Shown: in pieces, positions 1 to 11,420 of the stretch | Layout of the letters: every line of letters starts with the position of its first letter | Numbering within the stretch: position 1 is the first letter of the stretch | Assembly: GCA_946699065.1 (NCBI GenBank) | Contig: CAMPDV010001300.1 | Location: 1 to 64,000 of the forward strand | Length of the DNA stretch: 64,000 nt | Reading direction: 5' to 3' | Source of the DNA: Loxodes magnus | Lineage: Eukaryota; Ciliophora; Karyorelictea; Loxodida; Loxodidae | Translations under genes and position numbers: made by a program | Notes under the pieces: generated by a model | Seen by the model: the letters and a program-made list of their open reading frames with translations, nothing else | Database searches by the model: none | Told to the model about the DNA's origin: nothing

Positions 1-495
1 AAAAATTCATGTAAAAACAGAGATAGTATTGGCGGATTTTAGAGCTAAGCTGAAAAAAAGGCTAAAAAATCAATAGGAAAAATAACGGTTTTACAACTAG
101 CAAAGGTTATTCTGTGACCCAAGTTTTAAGGATTTTTATAAAGTGCTCAGATTTAGGCTTGCACAAAAAAGATCCAAGAGCATATGTTTATCTGCAAGAT
201 TTATTCTAGGATTGGTCTTAAAGCGATATACTGACATCAAGAATATCGTACCGGAACAAAAAACACGTCGAAAATAGATCGAAAGTAAAACTGTTTTTAA
301 GTAAAAACTCTTAATTAATTTCAAATTAAAACAAATAGAAGAGAGACTCAATAAATTATCTTATATAATTAAGCAGTAGTCTAATAAAACTTAAGCAATG
401 GATAACCTATGGCATTGGGAAGAAGTAAAAGTCGGTTTTCACCAATAAGCAGATAAAAATTTTATGATCTGATCTGATACGATAAGATAAAATGA
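1..495. other. AT-rich stretch without a supported gene
   Basis: No frame on either strand gives a recognisable protein. Short standard-code ORFs on the minus strand here are chance products. The stretch could hold the 5' part of the plus-strand open frame that follows, but no start or motif shows this. Confidence 0.4.
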
Positions 496-1122
496 CACCT
501 GATACGAAACTGGTAATAGTTCAAATAAACTTAAAATAAAGCAAAAAATGTAGTGAAATCTAGTCAAATATATTACTAGAGAAAATAGAATTAAGGACAG
601 GATTATAAATAAATAACAGAAGTGAATAATATAAAAATTAGGAAAATGACAAAAGTATCTACAGTATGCATAATTTTAAAAGAGCAAATTGATTAGCAGA
701 GTGAGATGAGGACAGAGTTGAAGAGAAAGAATAGGAATAAAGTTACCAACAATTTCAGAAGCAGCTTGAAGGTTTTTAAGCAATAATACATCTAGATTTA
801 AATAAAATCGAGATGGCCTTATTATAGAAAGAATCACGTTAATCTATTGTAATTATTATTATATAATTTAATTTAAATATATGTCGGATTCTTTCCTTTG
901 GGAGATTCTTGGAAGCACAACAAGGCAAAAGAACAAAGCACTGCTGAGGATTAACTTTAGTAGAAGAATCTAATATCGTAAGAGATTTCTCAATAAAGGA
1001 TTCACAAAATTCACGAATTCTAATTGTAGAAAAGGTTAAAACTGCAAGCCTGTTTTGCATTTAGAGAAATAAACTTTAGAGATGTTAATAATAAAAAATT
1101 TGGCATAGTTGCATGCCAATGA
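496..1122 (+). CDS. Possible Gln/Lys-rich protein of unknown function, ciliate code
   Basis: With TAA/TAG as Gln the frame is open for about 209 codons, from a TGA at 493 to a TGA at 1120..1122. The first Met is at 646, which would give a 158-residue protein. The C-terminal half looks helical and Gln/Lys-rich (it includes AEDQLQQKNLISQEISQQR). A competing frame around 708..840 also looks like a coiled coil, so the true frame may shift. I do not recognise a family. The stop codon lies inside a short motif that recurs near 4900, so this may be the 3' end of a mobile-element ORF. The call rests only on ORF length and composition. Confidence 0.3.
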
Positions 1123-1150
1123 GGTGCTATGTACTCTTTAATCCAATATT
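1093..1150 (+). repeat. Short shared motif after an ORF, copy A
   Basis: The bases around CAATGAGGTGCTATGTACTC resemble CATTGAGGTTCTATGTGCTC near 4910. Both lie at or just after the TGA stop of a plus-strand open frame, and both are followed by AT-rich DNA. This could be the conserved 3' end of a repeated element. The matching part is only about 30 bp. Confidence 0.35.
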
Positions 1151-1999
1151 TTATGACGTAATTTTTCATTTTTATATGATTGTTTTTTCTTTTAATTTTT
1201 ATATTTTTCAATTTCAAAAATTTGTAATAATTCTTATTCGACATAAATATATCAATCTTTTTGATTTCGTTTAGTCTCTATGGCTATAATATCTCATCTT
1301 ATAAATAGTTAATCCATAATTTCTTAAATCTATGAACTTTCTACAATTATAGATTTAACTATTCTTACTTTTCATTAGTTACACATTCTTTTAATATTTT
1401 GATCTTGAACCATTTAAATAATTATCTTTCATTTTATCTTTTAAGAAATTTAAAATAAAGATAAAATTTTATCTAAGCGAAAGAAATATTTAACATAATC
1501 GAAAAAAAATGCAGTCATAAGTTTAAAATTTAAAGATCAATATTAAAACCTTTAAAAGCGGAAACCTAAAGAATACAATAATTCGAAAAATATTAAGCTT
1601 TACATCTAATTCATATCTATATTAAGCATGTCCTACTTCATTAAAATTTTATCCTATGAAAATATTTTATTTTTGGTTATTAAATTTAAGTTAAAGTTAA
1701 AAAGCTTTGTTAAAGCCTTAGTAGTCAGCCATCTGACCCATTCTATCAGCTTGTCTCTATTGTTTGTCTTGAATTCCTACTAGGCTTAGTTAGGCGGTGT
1801 AGCACTTCATTAGCGCACTATCCTTTAATATTCTGAATAATTTTGGTCTTACACTTAGTGTTCCTAATTATTTATCCAAGGATTAAGATTTGAATTAAAG
1901 AATTTTTTTATAAATTTTTCCACTTTATGTTAGATATATCCTTAATAGTTTTCTAAAAATATCTTATTTATTCTTTCTTTAAATTTCGCTTAGTTAGTA
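1151..1999. other. T-rich stretch, possible tail of the gag-like relic
   Basis: No complete gene is visible. On the minus strand, short open stretches could be the decayed C-terminal part of the gag-like frame that starts at 2541 (one includes EWVRWLTTKALTKLF around 1690..1745), but the frame is interrupted and cannot be followed with confidence. Confidence 0.3.
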
Positions 2000-2541
2000 G
2001 CAGTATTTTCATTGGTGTTATTTATTGCACACTTAGCATTTTATTCTTCTTTTAAACTATTATTCCTGTAACACTTACTTAATTTAAATTTACTATTTAT
2101 TTTAAATAAACGTTTACTGTTTATTTTAATTTGAGGCTTCATTTTCTATTTCCATAGGATCTGATTAATTCTGTTAAAACGAAAATGGCGTAACCTGAAT
2201 TTATTATTAAATTTAAAGAATTCTTTGTTCCAGTTTGTTTTCTATTTCTTATAATGATTAATATTGTTTCTCAAGTAAAGACGTTATTAGTTTTCTAATT
2301 TTTCTACTTTATCACTGAGGTATCTATTTTTAAACATAAACTCTTTTAATGACTTAGATAATATTTCTATTTGAGTTTGTGTCGGAAGTTTTTTTAGTTC
2401 TGGATTTCCAAGTGGTTAATGTTCGTCATATCAATCATATTTCTCACTTTCACTCATTGTAATTATTTCGTTTTTTTATTTTTTAGAGAATTTTCCTGTT
2501 TAAATGTTTTGTTCAAAGTTCTGTTATTTCTTAGAAGCCAT
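2000..2541 (-). pseudogene. Gag/ORF1-like protein relic, copy 1 (zinc knuckle)
   Basis: The minus-strand frame starts at an ATG at 2539..2541 in a TATAAAATGG context and begins MASKKQQNFEQ, resembling the starts of three other copies in this window. It passes an in-frame TGA after SESEKYD and continues into a helical stretch (IEILSKSLKEF, YLSDKVEKLEN). It then appears to shift frame into SLLEKQYQSLQEIENKLEQ, a likely coiled coil. Near its end lies KCQVCNKQH followed by TGA and KYC (2000..2039), close to a CCHC zinc knuckle but one residue short between the second Cys and the His. Such proteins are known as the RNA-binding first ORF of non-LTR retrotransposons. The TGA and the frameshift suggest a decayed copy. 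Confidence 0.5.
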
Positions 2542-2904
2542 TTTATATATATATTTAATAATTAACTTTACTTTTCAAAATTTATGAACATCTTTTATTG
2601 TAAAAATTTATTTTTAATCAAGATATCTTAGAGTCTTAAAAAAATCAGCATTCTTTCATCTTCAATTTATTTAACTTTTCTCCTGCTCCTTCATTTCCTT
2701 TTAAACATACAAGAATTAAAATCTAAAAGAAAGCAGCATTTTATCAAAGTTTTTAATCGAAAAGTTTAAATTTTTCAATTACTATCTTAGAATCAATTGC
2801 CATAAATCATAAAGCTTGAATATCCCTAAATCATTTCCAACTTATTATTGAATCTTTCCCTTAAGTGCTTATAATACTTAGATATCATTATTCAGTCAAA
2901 TGTA

Positions 2905-4064
2905 TCATATTCTGCGTATTTCAATTAAGAATGTCAATAAATAACAGACTTATATTTCCTTCCGAAAGTTTTAAGATTTGGTTCTCATTCTATATATGAT
3001 AATAATTTCTCTTACATATTGCTTATTAAGTTTTGAATATATTATTTCTGGGAACTAAGACAATTTTGAAATTAATAGAATCTGGTTGTAGTAATTCCAT
3101 TTATTCTTTGAATTAAATTTCCATAAAGCCAAGTTTGTATTTAGATTTTATTAAATTTTTGTTTATTTTTGTTACTTAAATCAATATTATAAAATTGAGA
3201 CATCATCTTCACATTATTATAGTATTAGTAACTTTTTTTCAGTTATTTAAAAAATTCTTCATATTGTTGATTTGCTTTGATGATTGATGAAGTATTATAT
3301 GCAATAATACACCAAGGTATGTGACTTATTTTTAAAGGGTTTCTATCTTTTAAATTTAAAAACTTAATTTAGCTTCTTTTTCTTCAAAAATTATATAAAT
3401 AATGTTTAGAAATATTTACTTTTAAGCATGGTCATTTAAAGCTATGTTTGTTTATTAAAATTGTGCATGATTTTATTCAATTTAGATAGTAGAATTAAAT
3501 AATCTGTTCATATTCTAATGCAAAACTGCTATCAAAGTTATTGCTCTTATATTCAAATAACTATGTTATTTCTTCTAAATATCAAATCACAATATCAAAG
3601 TACAATAAGGATATTATTGGTTCCTATAAGATTCCTTACATTACTTCATTATTGCACTGAAACTACTTTATTATTTTTTGTCTATAAGAAAATATGAATT
3701 TAAGTGATATAAATAGGTTATAAAGCTTTTATAATACCTAGAGGTATTTTAACCTCATAAGTTAATCGAAAAGTAATTTTTTCTCTATGAGATTGAAAAC
3801 TTTTTCTATGTCTATCATTATTGCTATTAATTTAGTTTTCCTCTCTTTTCGTTTCGAAATAAATTTATTATTTACTTTTAATCCAAGTTTAGATGCTGGT
3901 CCTCTTCCTTTTTAAAATCCCTCTTGACTATAATGAAATAAATTTTAATATATCAAATTTTATAACCTTTTGTGAGGGTTTCATCCCATAATTTTAAAAT
4001 TGTGCTAATGAGAGAAATTTAGTTTTTTGTTAATCAACTTTTTTTATTTTTGAAAAAGGGAATA
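2905..4064 (-). pseudogene. LINE-type reverse transcriptase relic
   Basis: Read on the minus strand with TAA/TAG as Gln, this shows non-LTR reverse transcriptase motifs in order: a TKFLSLAQFQNYG stretch; then, after a frame change, SQEGFQKGRGPASKL (the family's Q.GF..gr.t motif); LIAIMIDIEKVFNLIEKKLL (motif A, with the usual F-D replaced by F-N); MQGILQEPIISLLYFDI (the GV.QG...SP.LF motif); and in another frame VTYLGVLLH, the YLGV motif typical of LINEs. A thumb-like C-terminal stretch ends at the TGA at 2905..2907. The catalytic YADD box is not recognisable and a TGA lies near it. At least two frame changes are needed, so the enzyme is dead or badly decayed. No endonuclease domain was seen upstream. 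Confidence 0.7.
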
Positions 4065-4597
4065 ATTGATTGAAATATTTATAAAATAAGGTATTCTTAG
4101 CATATTATTAGAAAGATTTAAGTTTTATAGTAGTATTTGTTTGATAATTAATTTTTAATTAATCTAGATTTGCTACTTTATATTAGTAATATACTTATAT
4201 ATTTAACTAGTCTCTCATTATTATTTTAGAAATTAATAACTCTGTTATTACTGAAATCTTTCTATTTTAATGTAAAATTTAGGAAGTTTATTAAAAACAT
4301 AATTATACCATTATACAATAAAATAGTTTTTTATTTATTTATATTAATTTCTTTTTCTAGGACTTTATAATTTCTTAACTTATGTAAACATTATTTTCTA
4401 GTTTTCTTTGTAAATTTACTGTTTTTAATAAAAATCTAATAGATGTTAATAATCCAAAATTATATCATCAGATTAAAAAAATTATATGTTTTTATTTTTA
4501 AAAATAGCATAAAAATTATAAATTAGAGTCTTAATATATTTTATGCTTAGGATTGAAAAGAATAAAATTAATAGAATATATCAAAATTAATTGTCTA
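4065..4597. other. AT-rich stretch upstream of the RT relic
   Basis: Very AT-rich. A LINE of usual structure would have an endonuclease domain here on the minus strand, but I see no recognisable motif. No other gene is supported. Confidence 0.35.
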
Positions 4598-4900
4598 AAA
4601 TATTAAATATATATAAATAATTAGGGAGAAGCAATCCTACAACTGAAAGTCATTTAAGATTTGGTACCAGGAAGTACTCATGGACAAAGAACCGAACAAG
4701 AATATTAGTAGGTGCCAAGAGAAGAAAAGACTGAAAAGATATCAAGTAATGCTAATAATGAAAGAAACCAAACACTAAGGTCTCTTAGGGAGCATTCCTA
4801 TCATAGCCCTATAGAAGACAAGACTCATATAGGAATACTAGCGCTTTGGAAGGCTTCAACAAAAAAATTTTAACTTAAAAAATCTTTATTAAATAGCTGA
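4598..4900 (+). CDS. Possible C-terminal part of an unknown protein
   Basis: A plus-strand frame, open with TAA/TAG as Gln, runs to a TGA at 4898..4900. It includes the stretch VIQDLVPGSTHGQRTEQEYQ and is hydrophilic. The block 4620..4860 is clearly richer in G and C than its flanks, which supports past or present coding. There is no good ATG at the start, so it would be a terminal exon or fragment. No family is recognised. A second frame in the first 100 bases also looks plausible. Confidence 0.35.
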
Positions 4901-4945
4901 GCGCCATTGAGGTTCTATGTGCTCTAATCTTATTTATTTAAAAAA
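4888..4945 (+). repeat. Short shared motif after an ORF, copy B
   Basis: Contains CATTGAGGTTCTATGTGCTC, the counterpart of the motif near 1115. Here GAGCGC and GTGCTC flank the centre and could pair as a six-base stem with one G-U pair and a 14-base loop. In copy A this stem is not preserved. Confidence 0.35.
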
Positions 4946-5646
4946 TTTAAAAGTGAAAATAAATATAAGATGAAACCATTTTCTTAGTCTTAAAAATTAA
5001 AAAATTAAATAATAAAAATTAAGCTAAATATATAAACTATAACTGAAATATTTTATTATTATTTTGAAAAACAATTGTAAAATGTTGGAATTGAAAATTT
5101 AAAGATTGAATTATTATGCTAAATTGATAAAAGATTAAATAATTTGATATATTCCTTTTTAAAATTATTTCAGTATAATTTTAAATATTTATCTTTATTT
5201 TCTTTAGAATTATTTAAATCAGATATCTGAAATAGAATTAAAGTTTCTAACAAAAGTATCTTTACTCTATTATCTAATTTTATAAATAGATCTATCATTT
5301 TTATTTCCTTTAAAAGATTTATAAGATTACATTTTTAATATTGTTCTTTTATTTTTAAGTAAACTCAATTTTAACACTTTACTTACAAAACATTTTTATT
5401 TTCCAAAAAATTTATTTTTATATCTAAAAGCACTTAAACATTTTAGAATATTAATGACTTATCAATGTAATTTGTATTATTTCATGCTGCTACTTATCTT
5501 TTATAAGATAGATAAGATAATTTACATAATCAAATAATCAAACTTTTATATGCTTTTGATATTTTACTAGTTCAAATTATTTTGCAGTTTAGAAATTTTA
5601 ATTTTAAATTTAATGTGTAATAAACTTATTAATTTTGATATACTCT
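4946..5646. other. AT-rich intergenic stretch downstream of the USP gene
   Basis: Nothing gene-like is visible. It would contain the 3' untranslated region of the minus-strand USP gene that ends at 5647. Confidence 0.4.
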
Positions 5647-7143
5647 TCAGCCATGCTTTTGATAGAAAAGCATATAAGCATTTGAACATTTAGCATTATT
5701 ACATCTTCCTGCATGTGAATCATTGAACTCATACCATTCTCCGTCCACTTTCGCGTAGGCATAATAGTGTCCACCTCCTACCGATCCAGAATGAATATTC
5801 ACTGCATATAAATCATATTGAGTAGATTAAGAGTAACTCGATGGTAAAAATTCTTATAAATTCAATTCTAATGGATAATTAATACTCATATTATTTTTTA
5901 TGACGTTATAGCCATTTTATATGAATCTCTTTATATAAACAATTAATATTTCAGGAACCTTATATAAGTTAATATTTTTCGTTCCATTTACTTGTTTTTT
6001 GCATACCTCGCAATAAAACTGGTTCATTCCTTCTAAATATTCTTCTTCTTATAAAAATTTGAAACAATCTTCAAGATTTACTTGTTGTGAAGTATTTTTT
6101 CTTTCTTGTGATTTGGGAATTTCTGCACAGAACATTTAGAAAGGATCAAAAGTTACTTATGCTTACTAGCATTAATCACATTTAATGGTTTATTTTAATT
6201 ATCCATGCATTAAATCTACTATGAAAGATTTATTTCTTCTTAAATGTTTATCCCAACATTCTTAAGAAACTATTTCATCTGGTCTACCTTCACTAGGTAT
6301 TCCTTAAATATAAGGTCTTTCTTTTATTTAATTTAGATCTTCGTGTAGAGCATCAAGTAAGAAGTTAATAAACTGTTGAGAATCATGTTGTCTTCCTGAA
6401 GTAAATAACGGAGCATATTGAATTAATGTTTATCTAAAGCTTCTTGGGTTATAAGCTCCTTGAGCTTTATAAGATGCATTGTTAACAATATTAGCGAACT
6501 CTCTAGTCATGACACCTCTAGTTCCAAATTTATTGGTTGTATTAAGATTATTTTTCCATTAATTATTCTTAAAGTATCCTACAAGAGGAGTAGTATGTAA
6601 TAGACATTATAATCCAGAATTCATCCAACAAGTATTTCCTAGATTTTACATTCCTTAAAGACTTAATTATATATGAACAACTTAAGGCACTTGTGTTGCT
6701 TTTTTGTTTGTAATTTAAGATTATTAAACTTATAATAATAATTATTATTAGGAAAGTTTAGAATTTTCTTTATTATTTAGTTTTTCTATTTTTGTTTTAT
6801 CCTACTCAGACTATTTTTAATATGCCTTTAGTTTTTTTTAGTTTTTTTACTTAGACAACTTTTTGTCTTTTTTAGACTAGTGATTGATATCTTTTGGTTA
6901 AGGTTTTGATTAATCTTTTTTTTATGATTCTAAATCATCAGAAGGATTAAGTCTAAATATCTACTGTTTAATATATTTTCCTACCTTTCACAGCGCTTAT
7001 AAAATTTATTAGATTGATTTATTTGATACTAGGCAAACTATAAAGAAAGCTAGTACGATCAATAGATAAAAGCAAATATTGTCCCCAAAAAATTAAAATA
7101 ATTTTCCTTCTTTCTAAGAAAAAAGTTTTTCAAACCAAAACAT
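5647..7143 (-). CDS. Membrane-anchored ubiquitin-specific protease (peptidase C19), apparently intact
   Basis: USPs are Cys proteases that remove ubiquitin from proteins. The minus-strand frame starts at 7143 (AAAAAATG context) and ends in TGA at 5647. The N-terminus carries a hydrophobic segment at about residues 24..42 (ICFYLLIVLAFFIVCLVSN), probably a membrane anchor, then a Lys/Gln-rich linker. The catalytic domain follows: Cys box NLGNTCWMNSGLQCL, QHDSQQFINFLLDALHEDL, two Cys pairs (CDQC, CEVC) of the usual USP zinc site, IVYIKRF, and the His box GGGHYYAYAKVDGEWYEFND. Active-site Cys, His and Asn/Asp are present. One TGA lies early, at 6988..6990. A 39-bp intron (6991 down to 6953, GT...TTTAG) would remove it and keep frame, giving 485 residues; otherwise UGA is sense. 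Many TAA/TAG codons are read as Gln. Confidence 0.88.
6953..6991 (-). other. Putative 39-bp intron in the USP gene
   Basis: On the minus strand the segment begins GTGAAAGG and ends GATATTTAG. Removing it deletes the only internal TGA and joins the two coding parts in frame (39 is divisible by three, with the junction inside a codon). The donor GTGAAA is not a strong consensus. The alternative is that UGA is translated here. Confidence 0.4.
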
Positions 7144-7996
7144 TTTTTATATTTGACTAGCGAAACTGAGTATTTAAAAGAGGATTTATAATATAATAGA
7201 AATTATTATTAAGAGAAACATAAATTCTTTAATAATTTATTATGTAAATGCTTTCTAAATATAAATCAATCAATATCTATAAATCTCAGAAGGAAAAGAT
7301 ACAGTTATATAATCGTATCTGCTTTGAATTTAATTTTAGTTAGAAAGATGAAAAGAGGTAAATAAGGAAAATTAAATTCGTAATTAAGTAAAAATATAGG
7401 AAAATGTAGCTAATATGGAAATTATCTTTAGATGATGATATTAGATAAGTTTTTCTCAGTAAGATTGAATAAATAAGATTTTTTATTTTCTAAACTAAAT
7501 AAATTATAAATAAATTAAGAGAAATTAATAAATAGTAGAATCAATAAAAGAAGAAATAAAAATAGAAATATTAGAATACCAAAGAAAATATTTATGTATA
7601 TGGTTATTCGAATATAAAGTAAATATTTTGGATTTAAATTAAATTTATTGCTCAGAATGGAATGATTCACAGATTTATAGAGCATAAGAGAGCTTTTAAG
7701 TCTTATAGAAGTTTAAGATTTAATCAATATCTATATAGCTTTAAGAGAATTTTTATATTTTATAATAATAATAAAATGGAAGGAGGTTTCATTAAGATTT
7801 TTACACTATTTCCCCAAAGCATGAAAGAAAACCAAAATATTTCTTCCTTATGTTAAGTTTTAATTTATAATAGCCCAATCTTTGTATTCAATATTAAATT
7901 AAGTAAAAGAAAAGACAGGACATTAGCCAACCAACTCTTCCATCTTCTCCTCTCAGAAAGTCAGCCAAAAATAAAAATTTCTATAACTTAAATTGA
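7144..7996. other. Spacer between divergent USP and gag-like genes
   Basis: This stretch should hold the promoter of the minus-strand USP gene. A plus-strand frame is open from an ATG at 7242 to a TGA at 8106..8108 (288 codons with TAA/TAG as Gln), but its last part overlaps the gag-like copy in another frame and it matches no family I know, so I do not call it a gene. Confidence 0.35.
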
Positions 7997-8756
7997 ATTC
8001 CTCCCAAAAAGCAAAAAAATTCGGAGGAAAAGATCAATATAAAAAATTTTACTTCAAGCAGAGATTGAAGTGGTCTTATCAAAGATTAAATTCTTGAATT
8101 TTAGTTGAAGCAGGATAAAAAAATTGCAGAAGGTCTCAAGAAGGGATTTTAGTAGGCTCCATAGATAAAGGAGCAAAAGCCAGGGACTTCTAATTCTTCA
8201 TCCACCACATCTCTTTAGTAAAATAATAATTTTCTTAATCTTAATAACCTCCAACAGTAGAAAACTAAAGACAATCTTAAATAAAATAAGAACTTAAATA
8301 AACAGAAACAGAACAAAACGAATAATAAAATGACTTTCTTCCTAAACCAAGACTAAGTAACTATATGAAATCCGATAATGCTAAAACAGAAAAATGAAGA
8401 ATAATACTAATTGAAACTCTTTTGAAATTTTTTCGAATTCTGTAAGAAGAAGTCAAAATATTAAGGTAAGAAAACAAAAAATTATTTGAAAAAAAGATAA
8501 AAACTGAACAAAAATTAGTCAAATAAGAAATCAAAGTAAAGCAACTTGGACAAAAAGACCAGAATCTTTAATCTAAGAAATAAAAATGGAAGTAGAAGAC
8601 GATAGGCAAATAGAAGCAACTAATATTAGGAGGATTATCAAGAGATATTACCTGTGCTAATCAAGTTTCCATAATTACAAGAGATGCAAGATATACAAGG
8701 AATAGATGAAGAGAAACACCGAAGGGTATGAAGAAAATTAACAAGAATTTTTCTGA
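7997..8756 (+). pseudogene. Gag/ORF1-like protein relic, copy 2 (zinc knuckle)
   Basis: The frame opens with PPKKQKNSEEK, matching the starts of the other copies, but the Met codon appears changed to ATT (7997..7999). It runs through a TGA at 8066, then LKQDKKIAEGLKKGFQQAPQ and a Ser/Thr-rich stretch. Frame changes near 8215, giving a Gln-rich disordered region, a TGA at 8395 and a strong coiled coil (LQEEVKILRQENKKLFEKK). A second change leads to a zinc knuckle, YYLCQSSFHNYKRC (8646..8687), where the first Cys of CX2CX4HX4C is Tyr. It stops at TGA 8754..8756. The order of disordered N-terminus, coiled coil and CCHC is that of a non-LTR retrotransposon ORF1 protein. Lost start, frame changes and missing Cys indicate decay. 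Confidence 0.55.
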
Positions 8757-9087
8757 TGATGGATGGAAGAATTTACAGAAAGAGAATTTTCCAATCGCGT
8801 TCCAGAACTCCAAAAAAACAGGTGACCCAAACTTTTATTTTAAGCCTCAAGGAGCGATCATTGGCTGGCAGTGAAAATGAGGTTGATATTCCTCAAAATC
8901 GCAAACACTTAATTTAGTTTATTATTATTAGTAGAAGCAGAATTTCAAAATAATGTTTTGATGAATTAGAGCAGTCTTGGATTTGAAAAATAATTTAGAA
9001 TAACTTCAAAATAACATTGGCTTTCACACTAAGGATGTAAATATACATATTCCTTTTAATTCCAATTAGAATATGAAACTAAGATGA
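8757..9087 (+). other. Coding-like relic after the gag-like copy
   Basis: All three plus frames give short protein-like pieces with near-normal base composition, but none stays open for long. It may be the decayed tail of the gag-like ORF or the start of a second ORF. Confidence 0.3.
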
Positions 9088-9609
9088 AAGAACTAAATCA
9101 AGATTTATGAGTAATATATTAGCAAAGAGAAAATATTTAATAAAACAATAAAAAATAAATCAAAAAGCAAGAGTGAAGAAAATAGAATCAGCTTTACCGC
9201 AACTGATTTAACAAAAATCCTAATAATTTGGCAAATCAATTTAGATGGAATTTAAAAAAGTGCAAATCAGATTAAAGACTTTCAAAAAGAAATTCTGCGT
9301 ATGTATTAGCACAAGACACAAAAAAAATGGAAGTCTTCAAAAAAGGGTTTCTATACCACCTCCTCGAAGAAGAAGAGGAAACTAGAAGCAAATCTCGGAC
9401 AGTCTTCTTACACTTAACCTTAAACCTTTTCTTAATAATCTTAGAAACCTGGAATATAATAGAACTATGAAAAAAAGAAACAGACTCAGAAAAGCACTCA
9501 TATGCTTACTCCAATGTCGGAGGAGAAGCCTAGAAAACAGACGAAGACTGATTTACACTAGGAGGTCTCATCTTTTAATTGTTATTAATTTTTTTCTATT
9601 TCTTCGTGA
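9088..9609 (+). CDS. Possible Lys/Ser/Gln-rich C-terminal protein fragment
   Basis: With the ciliate code the frame is open for 173 codons to a TGA at 9607..9609. It contains a helical stretch (SANQIKDFQKEILRMYQHK), a very basic segment, and a Ser/Gln/Thr/Pro-rich C-terminus. There is no Met near the start, and the same frame continues upstream through a TGA at 9085..9087. It follows the gag-like relic on the same strand and may belong to the same element. No family recognised. Confidence 0.35.
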
Positions 9610-9733
9610 GTATGATGTCTTAATCCTGGCATTTTTTTCATGATTTTTTTATAAAAAATTAGTATGATTAGTCATTTCTTTTAGCTATAAATTCAATTTT
9701 TTAATTTTATTTTAATCCTATTTTTAATTAAAG

Positions 9734-10045
9734 TCAGGAGATTTTAAAAAACTAGTCAGAAAAATTTAAGAAATAAATTCTTTAAAAATATCTAAATTAT
9801 TTCGATTTGCTTTGAATGCTTGAGGACAATTAAGCTCTCGCATTGCTGCTTTCTCTAATCAGCTTCTTTATGGACAAAAGAGATAATTTATTTATCTTTT
9901 TCTTTAAACAGAGACAATCTTGAGTAATGAATCCATGCTCCATAATCTTAGACTTTAAGTTTTCGCCAAAGCTGGATAATCTTTCAGACACTTTCCCTTC
10001 AAGATCTTGAATCTAGCCAGGTAGCTCTCTAATTTAGAGCTTTAA
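9734..10045 (-). CDS. Possible coiled-coil protein fragment
   Basis: The minus-strand frame is open for 104 codons between TGAs at 10046..10048 and 9734..9736. It contains heptad-like sequence (LPGQIQDLEGKVSERLSSF, then ENLKSKIMEHGF) and Lys/Ser-rich helix. G and C are more frequent than in the flanks. There is no initiating Met near the 5' end and a different frame looks plausible further upstream, so it is a fragment or a frameshifted relic. Function unknown. Confidence 0.4.
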
Positions 10046-11420
10046 TCAGACAATTAAAAATCTAGCTGCTTTCTATCTTCTGATTTTAAAATAATTTGAA
10101 TTATATAATTCTTCTAATTGTTTATAGTTTTAATTTCTGATAGAAAAATTATAATTTATTTAAAATAAGCAAACTAAAAATAATATTAACTTAATTTAAT
10201 TTTTTCCAGTTTTATTTACAAAGAATAATTTTATAAAAGTAATAATTTTAAATTTTATTTAATTAAAATCAAAAATTTACTAAAATATCTTTCAGTAAAA
10301 ATAAGAAAATAATTGAAAACATTTTGTCATATTAATCTTAAATTAGATTTGTTATATAGCATTTCTTAAACGCTAAAATTAATGATAGATTATCTAAATA
10401 ATTTTTATTTATAACTGAAGATTTGTTCATTATAAGAATCTAATGATCTTTTTTCTAATTTATGAGAATCAAAAAAATAAAAATAGATTTATATTAATGA
10501 TAATCAAAATTTGATTAAATTGATTAACTTATTTTTAGTTATTTTTAGAAAATCTAAATATTTTAATTTTCTGTAAAAGATATAAAAGAAATATAATTAA
10601 TATAAAAGGTGATCTAACATAGAAAAATAGTAAAAGATATTGATAATTGTTATACTAGAAAAATAATAAAATAATATATTAAAAACTATAGCTAGAATTA
10701 GATATATTTAACTAAATTGTAAAGAGACATTTTCAGTTTATATTAGATAAATAGAATATATATTTACATTTTTTTATTGGTAATTGAAAAAGAAAAAAAA
10801 GAAGTTTCAGATTATCTGATAACATGTTTCTAAGTGTACTAAGAAATCAAAATTATAATTATATATCTCTCTGTTCTTCTGAAAATTCTTATAAAATAGT
10901 GATTTCTTGATTCTGTATAATTGAAAAATACTGTTAATGCAAGTTGTATAATAATAAGAACTTAAAATGTTGAGGCATAAAAATGAACTAAATATGTTTT
11001 GTTTTATCAATTTATGAAATAATATTTAAAATAATTGAAAAAGATTTACTTAACTGTTCAAACAACAAAAAAGAATTACCTTATCACTTCAGTTATTAAT
11101 TTTACCTTTCAGATATAAAATCATAGTTTAAAACTTAAAGCTGGGTTAATTAAACAGAATTTTTTGCGATTTTTAAGCTTAAATTTTCATTAAAGTTTAG
11201 AAAAAATGAAGAGAAAATAAAATTAGCTTTTTAAACTACAAGTTCATCCATCTTTAAACTTGAAAGATAATTAATTGATAAAAAACTAAGAATAAAGTAA
11301 AATAAAAATTAAATTGCCCTAATAAACTTTTCATAAATTATGTTCACAATTATAATCAAAAAGTTACTTTATAATTTATTTTTAGTTTATTTCAGCAAAA
11401 AATAACTTTAAGATCTATCT
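10046..11420. other. Long AT-rich stretch without a supported gene
   Basis: Almost pure A/T with scattered short open frames on both strands. No motif or repeat of note was found. It may contain the promoter region for the plus-strand USP-like copy. Confidence 0.45.

Noticed and set aside
136..351. Minus-strand 71-residue standard-code ORF, and similar ones at 839..1060, 1020..1244 and 10807..11010
   Set aside because: They use stops that are not stops in this genome's code, and no motif supports them.
7242..8108. Plus-strand 288-codon ciliate-code ORF
   Set aside because: Its 3' part overlaps the gag-like copy that begins at 7997 in a different frame and shows family resemblance. The rest has no recognisable content. 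In this code only TGA stops translation, so long chance ORFs are common.
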